A program made the position numbers and the translations under genes. Shown in pieces: positions 23,076-32,345 of a stretch of 64,000 nt of DNA; the first letter of the stretch is position 1; each line of letters starts with the position of its first letter. The stretch is from NCBI GenBank assembly GCA_000016765.1, contig CP000699.1, positions 4,033,501-4,097,500 on the forward strand, written 5' to 3'. The stretch comes from Rhizorhabdus wittichii RW1. GTDB lineage: Bacteria; Pseudomonadota; Alphaproteobacteria; Sphingomonadales; Sphingomonadaceae. Below the pieces are notes generated by a model. The model worked only from the letters and a program-made list of their open reading frames with translations. It was not told the origin of the DNA and searched no databases.

Positions 23076-25534
23076 TGAGCCTGCGCGAATACAGGAATCG
23101 CGCCGCCCACCTGGCCGACTTCCTGCCCTGGGCCGCGCTGGTCGGCGAGGGCGTCGTTCTCAACAAGGACGGCAGCTTTCAGCGCACGGCGCGTTTTCGC
23201 GGCCCCGATCTCGACAGCGCCACGCCTGCCGAGCTGGTCGCCACCACGGCGCGGCTCAACAACGCGCTGCGGCGGCTCGGTTCGGGCTGGGCGATCTTCG
23301 TTGAGGCACAGCGCACGCCCGCGCTCGACTACCCGGAATCCACGTTCCCCGATCCGGTCTCGGCGCTCGTGGACATGGAGCGGCGCGAACAGTTCCGCGA
23401 GGAAGGCGCGCATTTCGAGAGCGCCTATTATCTCACCTTGCTGTGGATGCCGCCGGCCGAAGAAGCCGCGCGCGCCGAAGGTTGGCTCTACGAGGGCCGA
23501 TCCACCTCCGGCGTCGATCCGTGGGAGCTGCTCAAGGGCTTCGCCGACCGCAGCGACCGCGTTCTCAATCTGGTCGAAGGCTTCGTGCCCGAGGTCCGCT
23601 GGCTCGATGACGGCGAGACGCTGACCTATCTGCACAGCACGATCTCGACCCGGCGCCAGCGTGTGCGCGTCCCCGAGACGCCGATGCACCTGGACGCGCT
23701 GCTCGCCGACGAGCCGCTGACCGGCGGGCTCGAACCGCGCCTGGGCGACCATCATCTCCGCACGCTGACGATCACGGGATTCCCCAGCGTCACCTTCCCC
23801 GGCCTGCTCGACGAGCTGAACCGGCTCGCCTTCGAGTATCGCTGGTCCACCCGCGCGCTGATGCTCGACAAGACCGACGCGACCAGGCTGCTGACCAGGA
23901 TCAGGCGGCAATGGTTCGCCAAGCGCAAATCGGTCGCGGCCATCCTCAAGGAAGTCATGACCAACGAGGCGTCCACGCTGCTCGACAGCGACGCCTCGAA
24001 CAAGGCCGCCGACGCCGACACGGCTCTGCAAGAGCTGGGCGCCGACTATGCCGGCATGGCCTACGTCACCGCGACGGTGACGGTGTGGGACCGCGATCCC
24101 GCCATTGCGGCCGAGAAGCTGCGGCTGGTCGAGAAGGTTATCCAGGGCCGCGACTTCACCGTCATCCCCGAGGGGATGAACGCGATCGAGGCATGGCTGG
24201 GGAGTCTGCCCGGCCACACCTACGCCAACGTCCGGCAACCGCCGATCTCCACCATCAATCTCGCCCACCTGATCCCCCTGTCAGCAGTATGGGCGGGGCC
24301 GGAACGGGACGAGCACTTCGGACAACCCCCCTTGCTCTACGGCAGGACCGAAGGCTCGACCCCGTTCCGGTTTTCCCTTCACCCCGATGGCAGCGATGTC
24401 GGCCACACGCTGATCGTCGGCCCGACCGGCGCGGGCAAGTCGGTGCTGCTCGCGCTCATGGCGATGCAGTTCCGCCGCTACGAGAACGCCCAGGTCTTCG
24501 CGTTCGACTTCGGTGGCTCGATCCGCGCCGCCACGCTGGCGGCGGGCGGAGACTGGCAGGATCTCGGCGGCGGGCTATCCGACGACGGCGACGGCGACGG
24601 CGGCGTCCAGCTACAGCCGCTCGCCCGTATCGACGATCCGGCCGAGCGCGCATGGGCGGCCGAATGGCTGGCGGCGATCCTCGCCAGCGAAGGCGTTACG
24701 GTCGATCCCCAGGCCAAGGAGCATATCTGGTCGGCGCTGGGCTCGCTCGCCAGCGCACCGCAGGCCGAACGCACGCTGACCGGGCTCGCGGTCCTCTTGC
24801 AGAGCCAGCAGCTCAAGCAGGCGCTCGCGCCCTATTGCATCGGCGGGCCGTGGGGCCGGCTGCTTGACGCCGAGGCCGAGCGGCTGGGCGAAGCCGACAT
24901 GCAAGCCTTCGAGACCGAAGGACTGGTCGGCGCCGGCTCGGCCGCCGCGGTGCTCTCCTATCTGTTCCATCGGATCGAAGGGCGGCTGGACGGGTCGCCG
25001 ACGCTCATCATCATCGACGAGGGCTGGCTGGTCCTCGACAGCCCGGACTTCGCCGCGCAGCTTCGCGAGTGGCTGAAGACGCTGCGCAAGCGCAATGCCA
25101 GCGTCGTCTTCGCGACGCAGAGCCTCGCCGACATCGAGACGTCGAGCATCGCGCCGGCCATCATCGAGTCCTGCCCGACACGCATCTTCCTGCCGAACGA
25201 GCGCGCGGCCGAGCCGCAGATCGCGGCCATCTACGAACGCTTCGGGCTCAACGCCCGGCAGATCGAAATCCTCAGCCGGGCGACGCCGAAGCGCGACTAC
25301 TACTGCCAGTCGCGGCGCGGCAACCGCCTGTTCGAGCTGGGGCTGGGCGAGGTCGCACTGACCTTCGCCGCCGCGTCGTCGAAGACCGGCCAGCTCGCCA
25401 TCGCCGACATCATCGAGACCCACGGCCAGGCCGGCTTCGCGGCCGAATGGCTGCGCCATCGCGGCTGCGCCTGGGCTGTCGAGCTTCTTCCCCCCGATCC
25501 GCAACGCCAACCCCAGCAGGAGCTACCTCTATGA
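23072..25534 (+). CDS. trbE: TrbE (VirB4-like) transfer ATPase
   Basis: An 820-residue VirB4-family ATPase, the usual length. It starts at ATG 23072 overlapping trbD. Walker A is GPTGAGKS (450-457) and Walker B is IIIDEGW with D649/E650; the N-terminal half is the CagE/TrbE domain. Residues 515-525 form an unusual acidic run with DDGDGDGG. It energises pilus biogenesis and substrate passage at the inner membrane. Confidence 0.93.
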   Translation: MMSLREYRNRAAHLADFLPWAALVGEGVVLNKDGSFQRTARFRGPDLDSATPAELVATTARLNNALRRLGSGWAIFVEAQRTPALDYPESTFPDPVSALVDMERREQFREEGAHFESAYYLTLLWMPPAEEAARAEGWLYEGRSTSGVDPWELLKGFADRSDRVLNLVEGFVPEVRWLDDGETLTYLHSTISTRRQRVRVPETPMHLDALLADEPLTGGLEPRLGDHHLRTLTITGFPSVTFPGLLDELNRLAFEYRWSTRALMLDKTDATRLLTRIRRQWFAKRKSVAAILKEVMTNEASTLLDSDASNKAADADTALQELGADYAGMAYVTATVTVWDRDPAIAAEKLRLVEKVIQGRDFTVIPEGMNAIEAWLGSLPGHTYANVRQPPISTINLAHLIPLSAVWAGPERDEHFGQPPLLYGRTEGSTPFRFSLHPDGSDVGHTLIVGPTGAGKSVLLALMAMQFRRYENAQVFAFDFGGSIRAATLAAGGDWQDLGGGLSDDGDGDGGVQLQPLARIDDPAERAWAAEWLAAILASEGVTVDPQAKEHIWSALGSLASAPQAERTLTGLAVLLQSQQLKQALAPYCIGGPWGRLLDAEAERLGEADMQAFETEGLVGAGSAAAVLSYLFHRIEGRLDGSPTLIIIDEGWLVLDSPDFAAQLREWLKTLRKRNASVVFATQSLADIETSSIAPAIIESCPTRIFLPNERAAEPQIAAIYERFGLNARQIEILSRATPKRDYYCQSRRGNRLFELGLGEVALTFAAASSKTGQLAIADIIETHGQAGFAAEWLRHRGCAWAVELLPPDPQRQPQQELPL

Positions 25535-26247
25535 CCGGATTCCCCCTGCGCCGCGCCATCCTGGCCGGCGTCCTCGCCAGCGCGGCCGTCGTGCCGATGA
25601 TCGCGCCCATGCCGGCCTACGCGCAATTCGGCGGCATCGTCTATGACCCGACCAACTATGCGCAGAACGTGCTGACCGCCGCGCGGTCGCTCCAGCAGAT
25701 CAACAATCAAATCCAGCAAATCCAGAACCAGGCGACCAGCCTCATCAACGAGGCGCGCAACCTCGCCAGCCTGCCGCTCTCGACGGTGAGCACGCTCCAG
25801 CAGCAGATTCAGCAGACGCAGCAACTGCTCGGCCAGGCGCAGCGCATCGCCTTCGACGTGCAGGACATCCAGCAGGCGTTCAACGGCCGCTACAAGGGCG
25901 CGGCGCTGACCGGCGATCACGCGCAGATGGTCGCCAACGCCAATGCCCGCTGGGAGGATAGCGTCGGCGCCTTTCAGGATGCCTTGCAGGTGCAGGCCGG
26001 CGTCGTCGGCAACATCGAAGGCGCCCGCACGACGATGGACAGCCTGGTCTCGGCCAGCCAGTCCGCGACCGGCGCGCTTCAGGCGACGCAGGCCGGCAAC
26101 CAACTCCTCGCGCTGCAATCGCAGCAGCTCTCGGACCTGACCGCCGCCGTGGCGGCGCAAGGCCGGGCGCAGGCGCTGCAATCCGCCCGCCAGGCGGCCG
26201 AGGAGGCCGAAGGGCGCGAGCGGTTCCGCCGCTTCATGGGCAACTGA
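25531..26247 (+). CDS. trbJ: TrbJ (VirB5-like) periplasmic protein
   Basis: A 238-residue protein with a signal peptide ending at MPAYAQ (residue 32). The mature part is a Gln-rich coiled coil (QQINNQIQQIQNQATSLI, then TLQQQIQQTQQLLGQAQ), the hallmark of TrbJ/VirB5, a pilus-tip adhesin. It ends in EEAEGRERFRRFMGN; the same tail, EAEGRERFKKFMGN, ends the unrelated small protein encoded at 31093. It overlaps trbE by 4 bases. Confidence 0.9.
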   Translation: MTGFPLRRAILAGVLASAAVVPMIAPMPAYAQFGGIVYDPTNYAQNVLTAARSLQQINNQIQQIQNQATSLINEARNLASLPLSTVSTLQQQIQQTQQLLGQAQRIAFDVQDIQQAFNGRYKGAALTGDHAQMVANANARWEDSVGAFQDALQVQAGVVGNIEGARTTMDSLVSASQSATGALQATQAGNQLLALQSQQLSDLTAAVAAQGRAQALQSARQAAEEAEGRERFRRFMGN

Positions 26248-26255
26248 GACGCGCC

Positions 26256-26558
26256 ATGTCGCGCACGGCGAAGATCGCAGGGGTGGCGGCGCTGGCCGGG
26301 CTGATGATGACGGTGGCGATCGTCGCCGCCGTCCAGCCCGATGAGCCTGCGCCCGCGCCCCCGCTCGTCCTGCCGGCGGACGAAGGCCAGGCCAGGCTCG
26401 CCCGCGAGCTGGATCGCTGCGCCTCGCTCACCATGCCGGATAGCGGCTGCGAGGCGGCCTGGGCCGCCAACCGCCGCCGCTTCTTCCGCCAGGACGAGCC
26501 CCCGCCCGCGATCGAGCGCGGCAGCGACACGGCGCCGGATGAAGGCGCCCGGCCATGA
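26256..26558 (+). CDS. Putative entry-exclusion protein TrbK-alt
   Basis: A 100-residue protein with one N-terminal membrane segment (residues 6-26) and a periplasmic tail. The tail has LDRCASLTMPDSGCEAAWAANRRRFF, two cysteines nine residues apart followed by Ala and Arg-Phe, the signature of the TrbK-alt/EexN entry-exclusion group. It lies between trbJ and trbL exactly as in related systems and would reduce transfer into cells that already hold the element. Confidence 0.8.
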   Translation: MSRTAKIAGVAALAGLMMTVAIVAAVQPDEPAPAPPLVLPADEGQARLARELDRCASLTMPDSGCEAAWAANRRRFFRQDEPPPAIERGSDTAPDEGARP

Positions 26559-27940
26559 ACGACACCGGCGTTATCGACAATTTCCTCAACGTCTTCACCG
26601 GCTACATCGACTCAGGCTTCGGCCTGCTCGGCGGCGAGGTCGCGTTCCTCTCGACAACGCTGATCGCCATCGACGTGACGCTCGCCGGTCTGTTCTGGGC
26701 CTGGGGCGCGGACGAGGACGTGCTTCAGCGCCTCGTCAAGAAAACGCTCTACATCGGCACCTTCGCTTTCATCATCGGCAATTTCTCGCTGCTCGCGACC
26801 ATCGTGTTCGAGAGCTTCGCCGGGCTCGGCCTCCAGGCCAGCGGCGGGGCGATGACGATCGACGAGTTCATGAAGCCCGGCACGATCGCGGCGAAGGGGC
26901 TCGAAGCCGCCAAGCCGCTGCTCGATGCGGCGGGGCAGTTCTCCAGCCTTTGGGCCGTGTTCTCGAACCTCGCGCTGATCCTCGTGCTGCTGCTCGCCTG
27001 GGTGATCGTGGTGCTCGCCTTCTTCATCATCGCCGTGCAGGTCTTCATCACGCTGATCGAGTTCAAGCTGGTGACGCTCGCCGGCTTCGTCCTGCTGCCC
27101 TTCGCCTTCTTCAACAAGACCGCCTTCATGGCCGAGAAGGTGCTGGGCCATGTCGTCTCGACCGGCATCAAGGTGCTGGTGCTCGCCGTCATCACCGGCA
27201 TCGGCACCACGCTGTTCAGCCAGTTCACCGGGGCGGCTCTCGGCCCCGCGCCCGACATCAATCAGGTCATGGCCATCGCGCTCGCCGCGCTGTCGCTGCT
27301 GGGCCTGTCGATCTTCGGACCCGGCATTGCGAACGGCATCGTCTCGGGCGGGCCGCAGCTCGGCGCGGGTGCGGCGGCCGGGACCGCGCTGGCCGCAGGC
27401 GGCGCGCTGGTCGGTGGCGCGGCCGCCGCACGGCTTGGCGTCGGGACCGCCGGTTCCGCCCTCGGCGCGGCCGGCCGGATGACCGGCGCCGCCGCGCGGG
27501 GCGGCGCTCAGATGGCTGGCGGCGCGACCAGCGCCTACAGCCTCGGCTCGTTCGGCAAGAGCGGCGCGGGCGCTGTCGCGGGCGGCATGGCCGCGGTCGG
27601 CCAGGCGGCGGCGGGCAGCGCGGCGAGCGCCGTCCTTTCGCCGCTGCGCGCGGCGGCCGTCAAGGGCGGCGCGGCGATGAAGTCCAACTTCCGCTCCGGC
27701 GCCCGCGCCGGGTTCACCGCCACCGGCGGCACGATCACCGGCGGACCCGCGCCCGCCGCCCCGGCGGCCGCGCCCGCTGGCGGTTCCGCATCGGCGGGCT
27801 CGTCGGCCCAGCCTGAATGGGCCGCCGCGATGAAACGTCGCGAGGCCGTCAGCCACGGCGCGACCGTCCTCGCCCACACCATGAAGGCTGGCGACAGCCA
27901 CGGCGGCGGCGCCGGTCCCGACATCAAAGAGAAGGACTGA
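26555..27940 (+). CDS. trbL: TrbL (VirB6-like) polytopic membrane protein
   Basis: A 461-residue inner-membrane channel protein. Six or so transmembrane segments are visible between residues 15 and 270 (for example VAFLSTTLIAIDVTLAGLFW, LALILVLLLAWVIVVLAFF, LVTLAGFVLLPFAFF). The remaining 190 residues are Gly/Ala-rich low-complexity sequence, as in TrbL of this family. It starts at ATG 26555 overlapping the TrbK-alt stop. Confidence 0.92.
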   Translation: MNDTGVIDNFLNVFTGYIDSGFGLLGGEVAFLSTTLIAIDVTLAGLFWAWGADEDVLQRLVKKTLYIGTFAFIIGNFSLLATIVFESFAGLGLQASGGAMTIDEFMKPGTIAAKGLEAAKPLLDAAGQFSSLWAVFSNLALILVLLLAWVIVVLAFFIIAVQVFITLIEFKLVTLAGFVLLPFAFFNKTAFMAEKVLGHVVSTGIKVLVLAVITGIGTTLFSQFTGAALGPAPDINQVMAIALAALSLLGLSIFGPGIANGIVSGGPQLGAGAAAGTALAAGGALVGGAAAARLGVGTAGSALGAAGRMTGAAARGGAQMAGGATSAYSLGSFGKSGAGAVAGGMAAVGQAAAGSAASAVLSPLRAAAVKGGAAMKSNFRSGARAGFTATGGTITGGPAPAAPAAAPAGGSASAGSSAQPEWAAAMKRREAVSHGATVLAHTMKAGDSHGGGAGPDIKEKD

Positions 27941-27946
27941 CCTCCC

Positions 27947-28630
27947 ATGTTCCGACGCCCCACCATCCGCTATGGCCAGACCCCCGAACCCACGACACCC
28001 TATCAGCGCGCAGCCCAGCAATGGGACGATCGCATCGGCTCCGCGCGCGTGCAGGCGAAGAACTGGCGCCTCGCCTTCTTCGGCGCACTGGCGCTCTCGG
28101 GCGGCCTTTCCGCCGGTCTCGTCTGGCAATCGGCGCGTGGGCATATCGTGCCCTGGGTGGTGCAGGTCGATCGGCTCGGCGAGGCGCAGGCGGTCGCGCC
28201 CGCCGAGGCCGGCTATCGCCCCACCGATCCGCAGATCGCGTTCCACCTCGCCCGCTTCATCGAGCAGGTCAGGGCGATCCCGGCCGATCCGGTGATCGTC
28301 CGCCAGAACTGGCTGCGCGCCTACGACTTCACGACCGATCGGGGCGCGGTGGCGCTCAACGACTACGCCCGCGCCAACGACCCCTTCGCCAATGTCGGCC
28401 GGGTGCAGGTCGCGGTGGACGTGTCGAGCGTGATCCGGGCCTCGCCCGACAGCTTCCGCGTCGCCTGGACCGAGCGCCGCTATCAGGACGGGAGCCTCGC
28501 CGCGACCGAACGCTGGTCGGCCATCCTCACCATCGTCGTGCAGCCGCCGCGCACGCCCGACGCCCTGCGCAAGAACCCGCTCGGCGTCTTCGTCAACGCT
28601 TTGAATTGGTCAAGGGAGCTGTCGCAATGA
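27947..28630 (+). CDS. trbF: TrbF (VirB8-like) assembly factor
   Basis: A 227-residue protein with a single transmembrane segment at residues 43-62 and a periplasmic NTF2-like domain. Characteristic are NPYQRA-like TPYQRAAQQWDDRIGSARVQAKNWRL before the membrane, VQVDRLGEAQAV after it, and RPTDPQIAFHLARFI and FRVAWTERRY later. It starts 6 bases after trbL and overlaps trbG by 4. Confidence 0.92.
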   Translation: MFRRPTIRYGQTPEPTTPYQRAAQQWDDRIGSARVQAKNWRLAFFGALALSGGLSAGLVWQSARGHIVPWVVQVDRLGEAQAVAPAEAGYRPTDPQIAFHLARFIEQVRAIPADPVIVRQNWLRAYDFTTDRGAVALNDYARANDPFANVGRVQVAVDVSSVIRASPDSFRVAWTERRYQDGSLAATERWSAILTIVVQPPRTPDALRKNPLGVFVNALNWSRELSQ

Positions 28631-29643
28631 CGCACACGCCATTTCGCCGTTCCGCCTCGGCGGTCCTGCTTGTCTCCGCCACCGCGCTCGCCGGCTGCGC
28701 CACCACATCGGCGAAGCCGCCCGCGATTCGCTATGACGACCCGCCGCGCGAGATCGCGGCGACGCCGGCCGCGGAACCACTCCGCGCCGTCGAGGTGGTG
28801 ACGATCCCCGAACCCCTGCCGTTCCCCGGCCAATTGAAGCCGGTCGCGGCCGGGGCGGCGACTGCCGAGCACGCCGATCCACGCAGGCGCGTCGGGGCCG
28901 CCAACGCCGCCGCCCGCGTGCAGCCGGTGCGTGACGGTTTCCTCAACGCCATCCAGCAATATCCCTGGACCGACGGAGCGCTCTATCAGGTCTATGCCGC
29001 GCCCGGCCAGGTGACGGACATCGCATTGCAGGAAGGCGAGAAGCTCGTGGGGCCGGGGCCGGTCGCGGCCGGCGACACCGTGCGCTGGATCATCGGCGAC
29101 ACGGTGAGCGGCGGCGGCGCGACGGCCCGCGTGCATATCCTCGTGAAGCCCACGCGGCCCGACCTTTCCACGAACCTCGTCATCAACACCGACAGGCGGA
29201 CCTATCATCTGGAGCTGCGCGCGACGGCTTCGACCTACATGGCGTCGGTCTCGTGGACCTATCCGCAGGACCAGCTCATCGCGCTGCGCAGCGCCAATAC
29301 CGCAGCCGCCGCCTCGGCCCCCGTCGCGACCGGCCTCGACCTCGCGGCGCTCAATTTCCGCTACCGGATCGAGGGCGACCGCGTGCCGTGGAAGCCGGTG
29401 CGCGCTTTCGACGATGCCGCCCAGGTGTTCATCGAGTTTCCGGCCGGGATCTCGCAGGGCGAGATGCCGCCGCTATTCGTGACCGGCGCGGCCGGTGATG
29501 CCGAGCTGGTCAATTACCGCGTGCAGGGCCGCTACATGGTGGTGGACCGGCTGTTCGCCGCCGCCGAGCTGCGCCTGGGCGACCGGCGCAGCGAGCAGCG
29601 CATCCGCATCGTGCGCGACGACGGACGCAGGGGGCGGCCGTGA
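28627..29643 (+). CDS. trbG: TrbG (VirB9-like) lipoprotein
   Basis: A 338-residue component of the outer-membrane core complex. It has a lipoprotein signal with lipobox LAGC (C24); most TrbG proteins of this family carry a signal peptide. The VirB9/CagX domain is clear: AYQVYAAPGQVTDIALQEGE-like core, then VKPTRPDLSTNLVINTDRRTYHLEL and FIEFPAGISQGEMPPLFV. It starts at ATG 28627 overlapping trbF and overlaps trbI. Confidence 0.92.
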   Translation: MTHTPFRRSASAVLLVSATALAGCATTSAKPPAIRYDDPPREIAATPAAEPLRAVEVVTIPEPLPFPGQLKPVAAGAATAEHADPRRRVGAANAAARVQPVRDGFLNAIQQYPWTDGALYQVYAAPGQVTDIALQEGEKLVGPGPVAAGDTVRWIIGDTVSGGGATARVHILVKPTRPDLSTNLVINTDRRTYHLELRATASTYMASVSWTYPQDQLIALRSANTAAAASAPVATGLDLAALNFRYRIEGDRVPWKPVRAFDDAAQVFIEFPAGISQGEMPPLFVTGAAGDAELVNYRVQGRYMVVDRLFAAAELRLGDRRSEQRIRIVRDDGRRGRP

Positions 29644-30857
29644 CCGATCCGGCCGACAACTCCCCGCCCGAGGCGGCCGCACCGCAAGCGCCGCGCCCTG
29701 ATCCGCAAGCCTTCCAGCTTCGCGGCGACCCGCCGCGCGTCATGCGCCTGTCGCGCAAGGCGCTGGCCGCCATCGGCGTCGTCGCCGGCCTCGGGATCGG
29801 CGGCTCGCTGATCTATGCGCTCAAGCCGGCAGGCGAGAAGGAGGCGAAGGAACTCTACAGCACCGACAGCCGCGCTACCTCCGAGACCATCACATCGGGA
29901 CCGCGCGACTACAGCCAGGCGCCGAAACTCGGCCCGCCGCTTCCCGGCGACCTCGGCGGCCCGATCGTCTCGGCGCAGCAGCGTGGGGAGAATGTCCCGG
30001 TCCCGCCCGTTGGCGCCCAGCCCGATCCGCGCGCCCAGGCCGAGGAAGCCGCCCGCCAGCGCATCAGCCAAGAGCGCGACGCGGCGCGCATGAGCGGCGT
30101 GTTCCTCGGCGGCAGCAGCACCGGGGCCGCTGCGATGCCTTCGTTGCCGAACCTCGCAATCGCAACGCCCGACGCTACCGCTCCGCAGCCGGCCGAGGCC
30201 GCGCAGGGCGACCAGGCCGCCAAGCGCGCCTTCATGGCGCAGGCGTCCAGCCAGCGGACGGTCAGCGTCGAGCGCCTGACCGCGCCGGCCTCGCCCAACA
30301 TCGTGCAGGCGGGCAGCATCGTGCCCGCGGCGCTCATCACCGGCATCCGCTCCGATCTCCCCGGCCAGATCACTGCCCAGGTGACGGCCAACGTCTATGA
30401 CAGCCCTACCGGCCGCATCCTGCTCATCCCGCAAGGGGCGCGGCTGATCGGCGAATATGACAGCGAGATCGCCGCCGGGCAGACTCGCGTGCTGCTGGCA
30501 TGGGATCGGCTCATCATGCCGGACGGCCGCTCGATCGTTCTCGAGCGCCAGCCCGGCGCCGATGCGGCCGGCTATGCCGGCTTGCAGGATCGCGTGAACC
30601 AGCATTGGGGCAATCTGCTCAAGGCGGCTGCCGTCTCGACGCTGCTCGGCGTGGGGGCCGAGCTGGGCGCGGACAGCGAGGATGACCTGACTCGCGCCCT
30701 GCGCCGCGGGTCGCAGGATACCATCAACCAGACCGGCCAGCAGATCGTGCGGCGGCAGCTCAACGTGCAGCCGACACTCACCATCCGGCCCGGGCATCCG
30801 TTGCGCGTGGTTCTGACCCGCGACCTCGTATTGGAGCCGGTTGGAGGCGCACGATGA
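29640..30857 (+). CDS. trbI: TrbI (VirB10-like) protein
   Basis: A 405-residue protein with GTG start at 29640 overlapping trbG. It has a cytoplasmic N-terminus, one transmembrane segment (residues 40-60), a proline-rich linker and a C-terminal VirB10 beta-barrel domain (IVPAALITGIRSDLPGQITAQV, RILLIPQGARLIGEYDSEI, LLAWDRLIMPDGRSI). It spans from inner to outer membrane and closes the core complex. Confidence 0.93.
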   Translation: MTDPADNSPPEAAAPQAPRPDPQAFQLRGDPPRVMRLSRKALAAIGVVAGLGIGGSLIYALKPAGEKEAKELYSTDSRATSETITSGPRDYSQAPKLGPPLPGDLGGPIVSAQQRGENVPVPPVGAQPDPRAQAEEAARQRISQERDAARMSGVFLGGSSTGAAAMPSLPNLAIATPDATAPQPAEAAQGDQAAKRAFMAQASSQRTVSVERLTAPASPNIVQAGSIVPAALITGIRSDLPGQITAQVTANVYDSPTGRILLIPQGARLIGEYDSEIAAGQTRVLLAWDRLIMPDGRSIVLERQPGADAAGYAGLQDRVNQHWGNLLKAAAVSTLLGVGAELGADSEDDLTRALRRGSQDTINQTGQQIVRRQLNVQPTLTIRPGHPLRVVLTRDLVLEPVGGAR

Positions 30858-31075
30858 GCAAATTGAAGCTGGGGCCGCTTCCCGACGAGAAGCCGATAAA
30901 GGCCACGGTGGACATTCCCGCTGCGGTATATCGCGAGCTGACCGCCTATGCGGAGGCACACGCGGCCGAGACGGGCAGTTCGCCTGTGCCGCCCGAGAAA
31001 CTGCTAGTGCCGATGGCCATTCAGCTCATGGCGACGGACAGGGGCTTTCGCCGGTGGCTCGCGCAGCGGAAGTGA
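30854..31075 (+). CDS. DUF2274 family protein
   Basis: A 73-residue protein directly coupled to trbI by a 4-base overlap. The KLKLGPLPDEKPIKATVDIPAAVYRELTAYAEAHA start and the VPPEKLLVPMAIQLMATDRGFRRW end match DUF2274, which almost always follows trbI in this system. The N-terminal part looks like a ribbon-helix-helix fold. It is the last gene of the trb operon and converges on the 31093 gene 17 bases away. Confidence 0.87.
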   Translation: MSKLKLGPLPDEKPIKATVDIPAAVYRELTAYAEAHAAETGSSPVPPEKLLVPMAIQLMATDRGFRRWLAQRK

Positions 31076-31092
31076 GAGCGCGCCGCCTGCCG

Positions 31093-31401
31093 TCAGTTGC
31101 CCATGAACTTCTTGAACCGCTCGCGGCCTTCCGCCTCGATCACCGCTTGCTCGGCGTTGGCGCACTCGTCGCCGCGCGCCGTTCCTTCCGCGCATTGCGC
31201 CACGACCTGCCGGGCTTCATCGAGATGCGCCGCGAAATACTGCATCCCGCGCGGCTCGGCCGGCGTCGGCGCGGCGACTGGCGGGGCGGCCACGATCGCC
31301 GCCCGTTCGACGGGCACGATCACCGGGCGCAGGACGAAACCCGCCCCGAACCCGATGATGAGCGTGACCAGCACGATGATGAGTGTCTTTCCTTGCGTCA
31401 T
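31093..31401 (-). CDS. Small anchored protein, probable second entry-exclusion (EexN/TrbK-like) protein
   Basis: A 102-residue protein with one N-terminal membrane segment (residues 6-27), a Pro/Ala linker and a tail with QCAEGTARGDECANAEQAVIEAE. Two cysteines nine residues apart followed by Asn-Ala are the same pattern as in the TrbK-alt protein at 26256. The last 14 residues are nearly identical to the end of TrbJ. It is co-transcribed with and overlaps the LysR gene by 4 bases, on the strand opposite to the trb operon. Confidence 0.65.
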   Translation of the reverse strand: MTQGKTLIIVLVTLIIGFGAGFVLRPVIVPVERAAIVAAPPVAAPTPAEPRGMQYFAAHLDEARQVVAQCAEGTARGDECANAEQAVIEAEGRERFKKFMGN

Positions 31402-32345
31402 GACGGCTCCTTTCCCGGTTGCTGAGACAGTGGTTGCGGCCCAGGCATGGACGGCATCGAATAGCGGGCGGTGACGAACTCAAGAAACCGGCGCAGCACC
31501 GGATTTTCATTGTCCTCGCGCCAATAGCCCGAGAAGCCGATCCGCGTGTGCCCGTTGGCCTCGTGGACCTCGCGGAAGACCACGCCGGGGACGTGGATGC
31601 CGAGCGCCGATTCCGCGACGATCGAGATATACCCGCCGAGCGCAATGACGCTCAGCACAGTGTCCCGCCTGATGTCGTCCATGTCGATCTCCGGTGAGTA
31701 GCCCGGCATCCCGAGCTTGCCGAGGAGCATGTTGCGCGTCTCGGGACCGGGATCTTGCTCGGTGAGCAAGAACCGCTCGCCGGTCAGGTCGGTCCAGTGG
31801 ATGCGTTCGCGGGTCGCAAGCGCGTGGCTTTCGGGCATCGCCACCAGGATGCGCTCGCTCCAGAACGAGCGGCTCATCAGCCCTGGATGCGGCGCCTCGC
31901 CGATCATGATGGCGATGTCGAGCAGCCCGTTCTCGATGCCGGCCAGCAGCATCTCGCGGTCGCGCTCGAACCCGCGCAGCTTCACCTCGGAATGGCGCTC
32001 GCCGAACTTGCTCAGGGTCGCGCGCAGGTTTCCCGCCGAGAAGGACGTGTAGAAGCCTACCGCCAGCTTGCCGGCATGGCCGTTGGTCGTGGCGCTGACC
32101 CAGGCGTCCAGCTCGTCCCACTCCTTCATGATCCGCTTGGCGACCCGCAGATAGGTCGCCCCGTCCGCCGTCAGGGTGGCGCCGCGCGTCTTACGGTCGA
32201 ACAGCGCCATGCCCAGCCGCTTCTCGGTTTCGAGGATGTAGCGGCTCAGCGTCGGCTGCTTGATGTTGAGGTTGCGCGCCGCGCGGCTGAAACTCCCTGC
32301 TTCTGCGGCTGCTATTAGATAGCGAAGCTGCCGTAGCTCGATCAC
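31398..32345 (-). CDS. LysR-type regulator next to the trb operon
   Basis: A 315-residue regulator with GTG start at 32345. Residues 1-60 form the winged HTH (LRQLRYLIAAAEAGSFSRAARNLNIKQPTLSRYI), followed by the linker helix and a substrate-binding domain. LysR genes at this place are frequent in sphingomonad trb clusters. It likely controls the conjugation genes in response to an unknown ligand; the 33-nt element before traG and trbB is a candidate target, unproven. Ribosome site is weak. Confidence 0.85.
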   Translation of the reverse strand: MIELRQLRYLIAAAEAGSFSRAARNLNIKQPTLSRYILETEKRLGMALFDRKTRGATLTADGATYLRVAKRIMKEWDELDAWVSATTNGHAGKLAVGFYTSFSAGNLRATLSKFGERHSEVKLRGFERDREMLLAGIENGLLDIAIMIGEAPHPGLMSRSFWSERILVAMPESHALATRERIHWTDLTGERFLLTEQDPGPETRNMLLGKLGMPGYSPEIDMDDIRRDTVLSVIALGGYISIVAESALGIHVPGVVFREVHEANGHTRIGFSGYWREDNENPVLRRFLEFVTARYSMPSMPGPQPLSQQPGKEPS

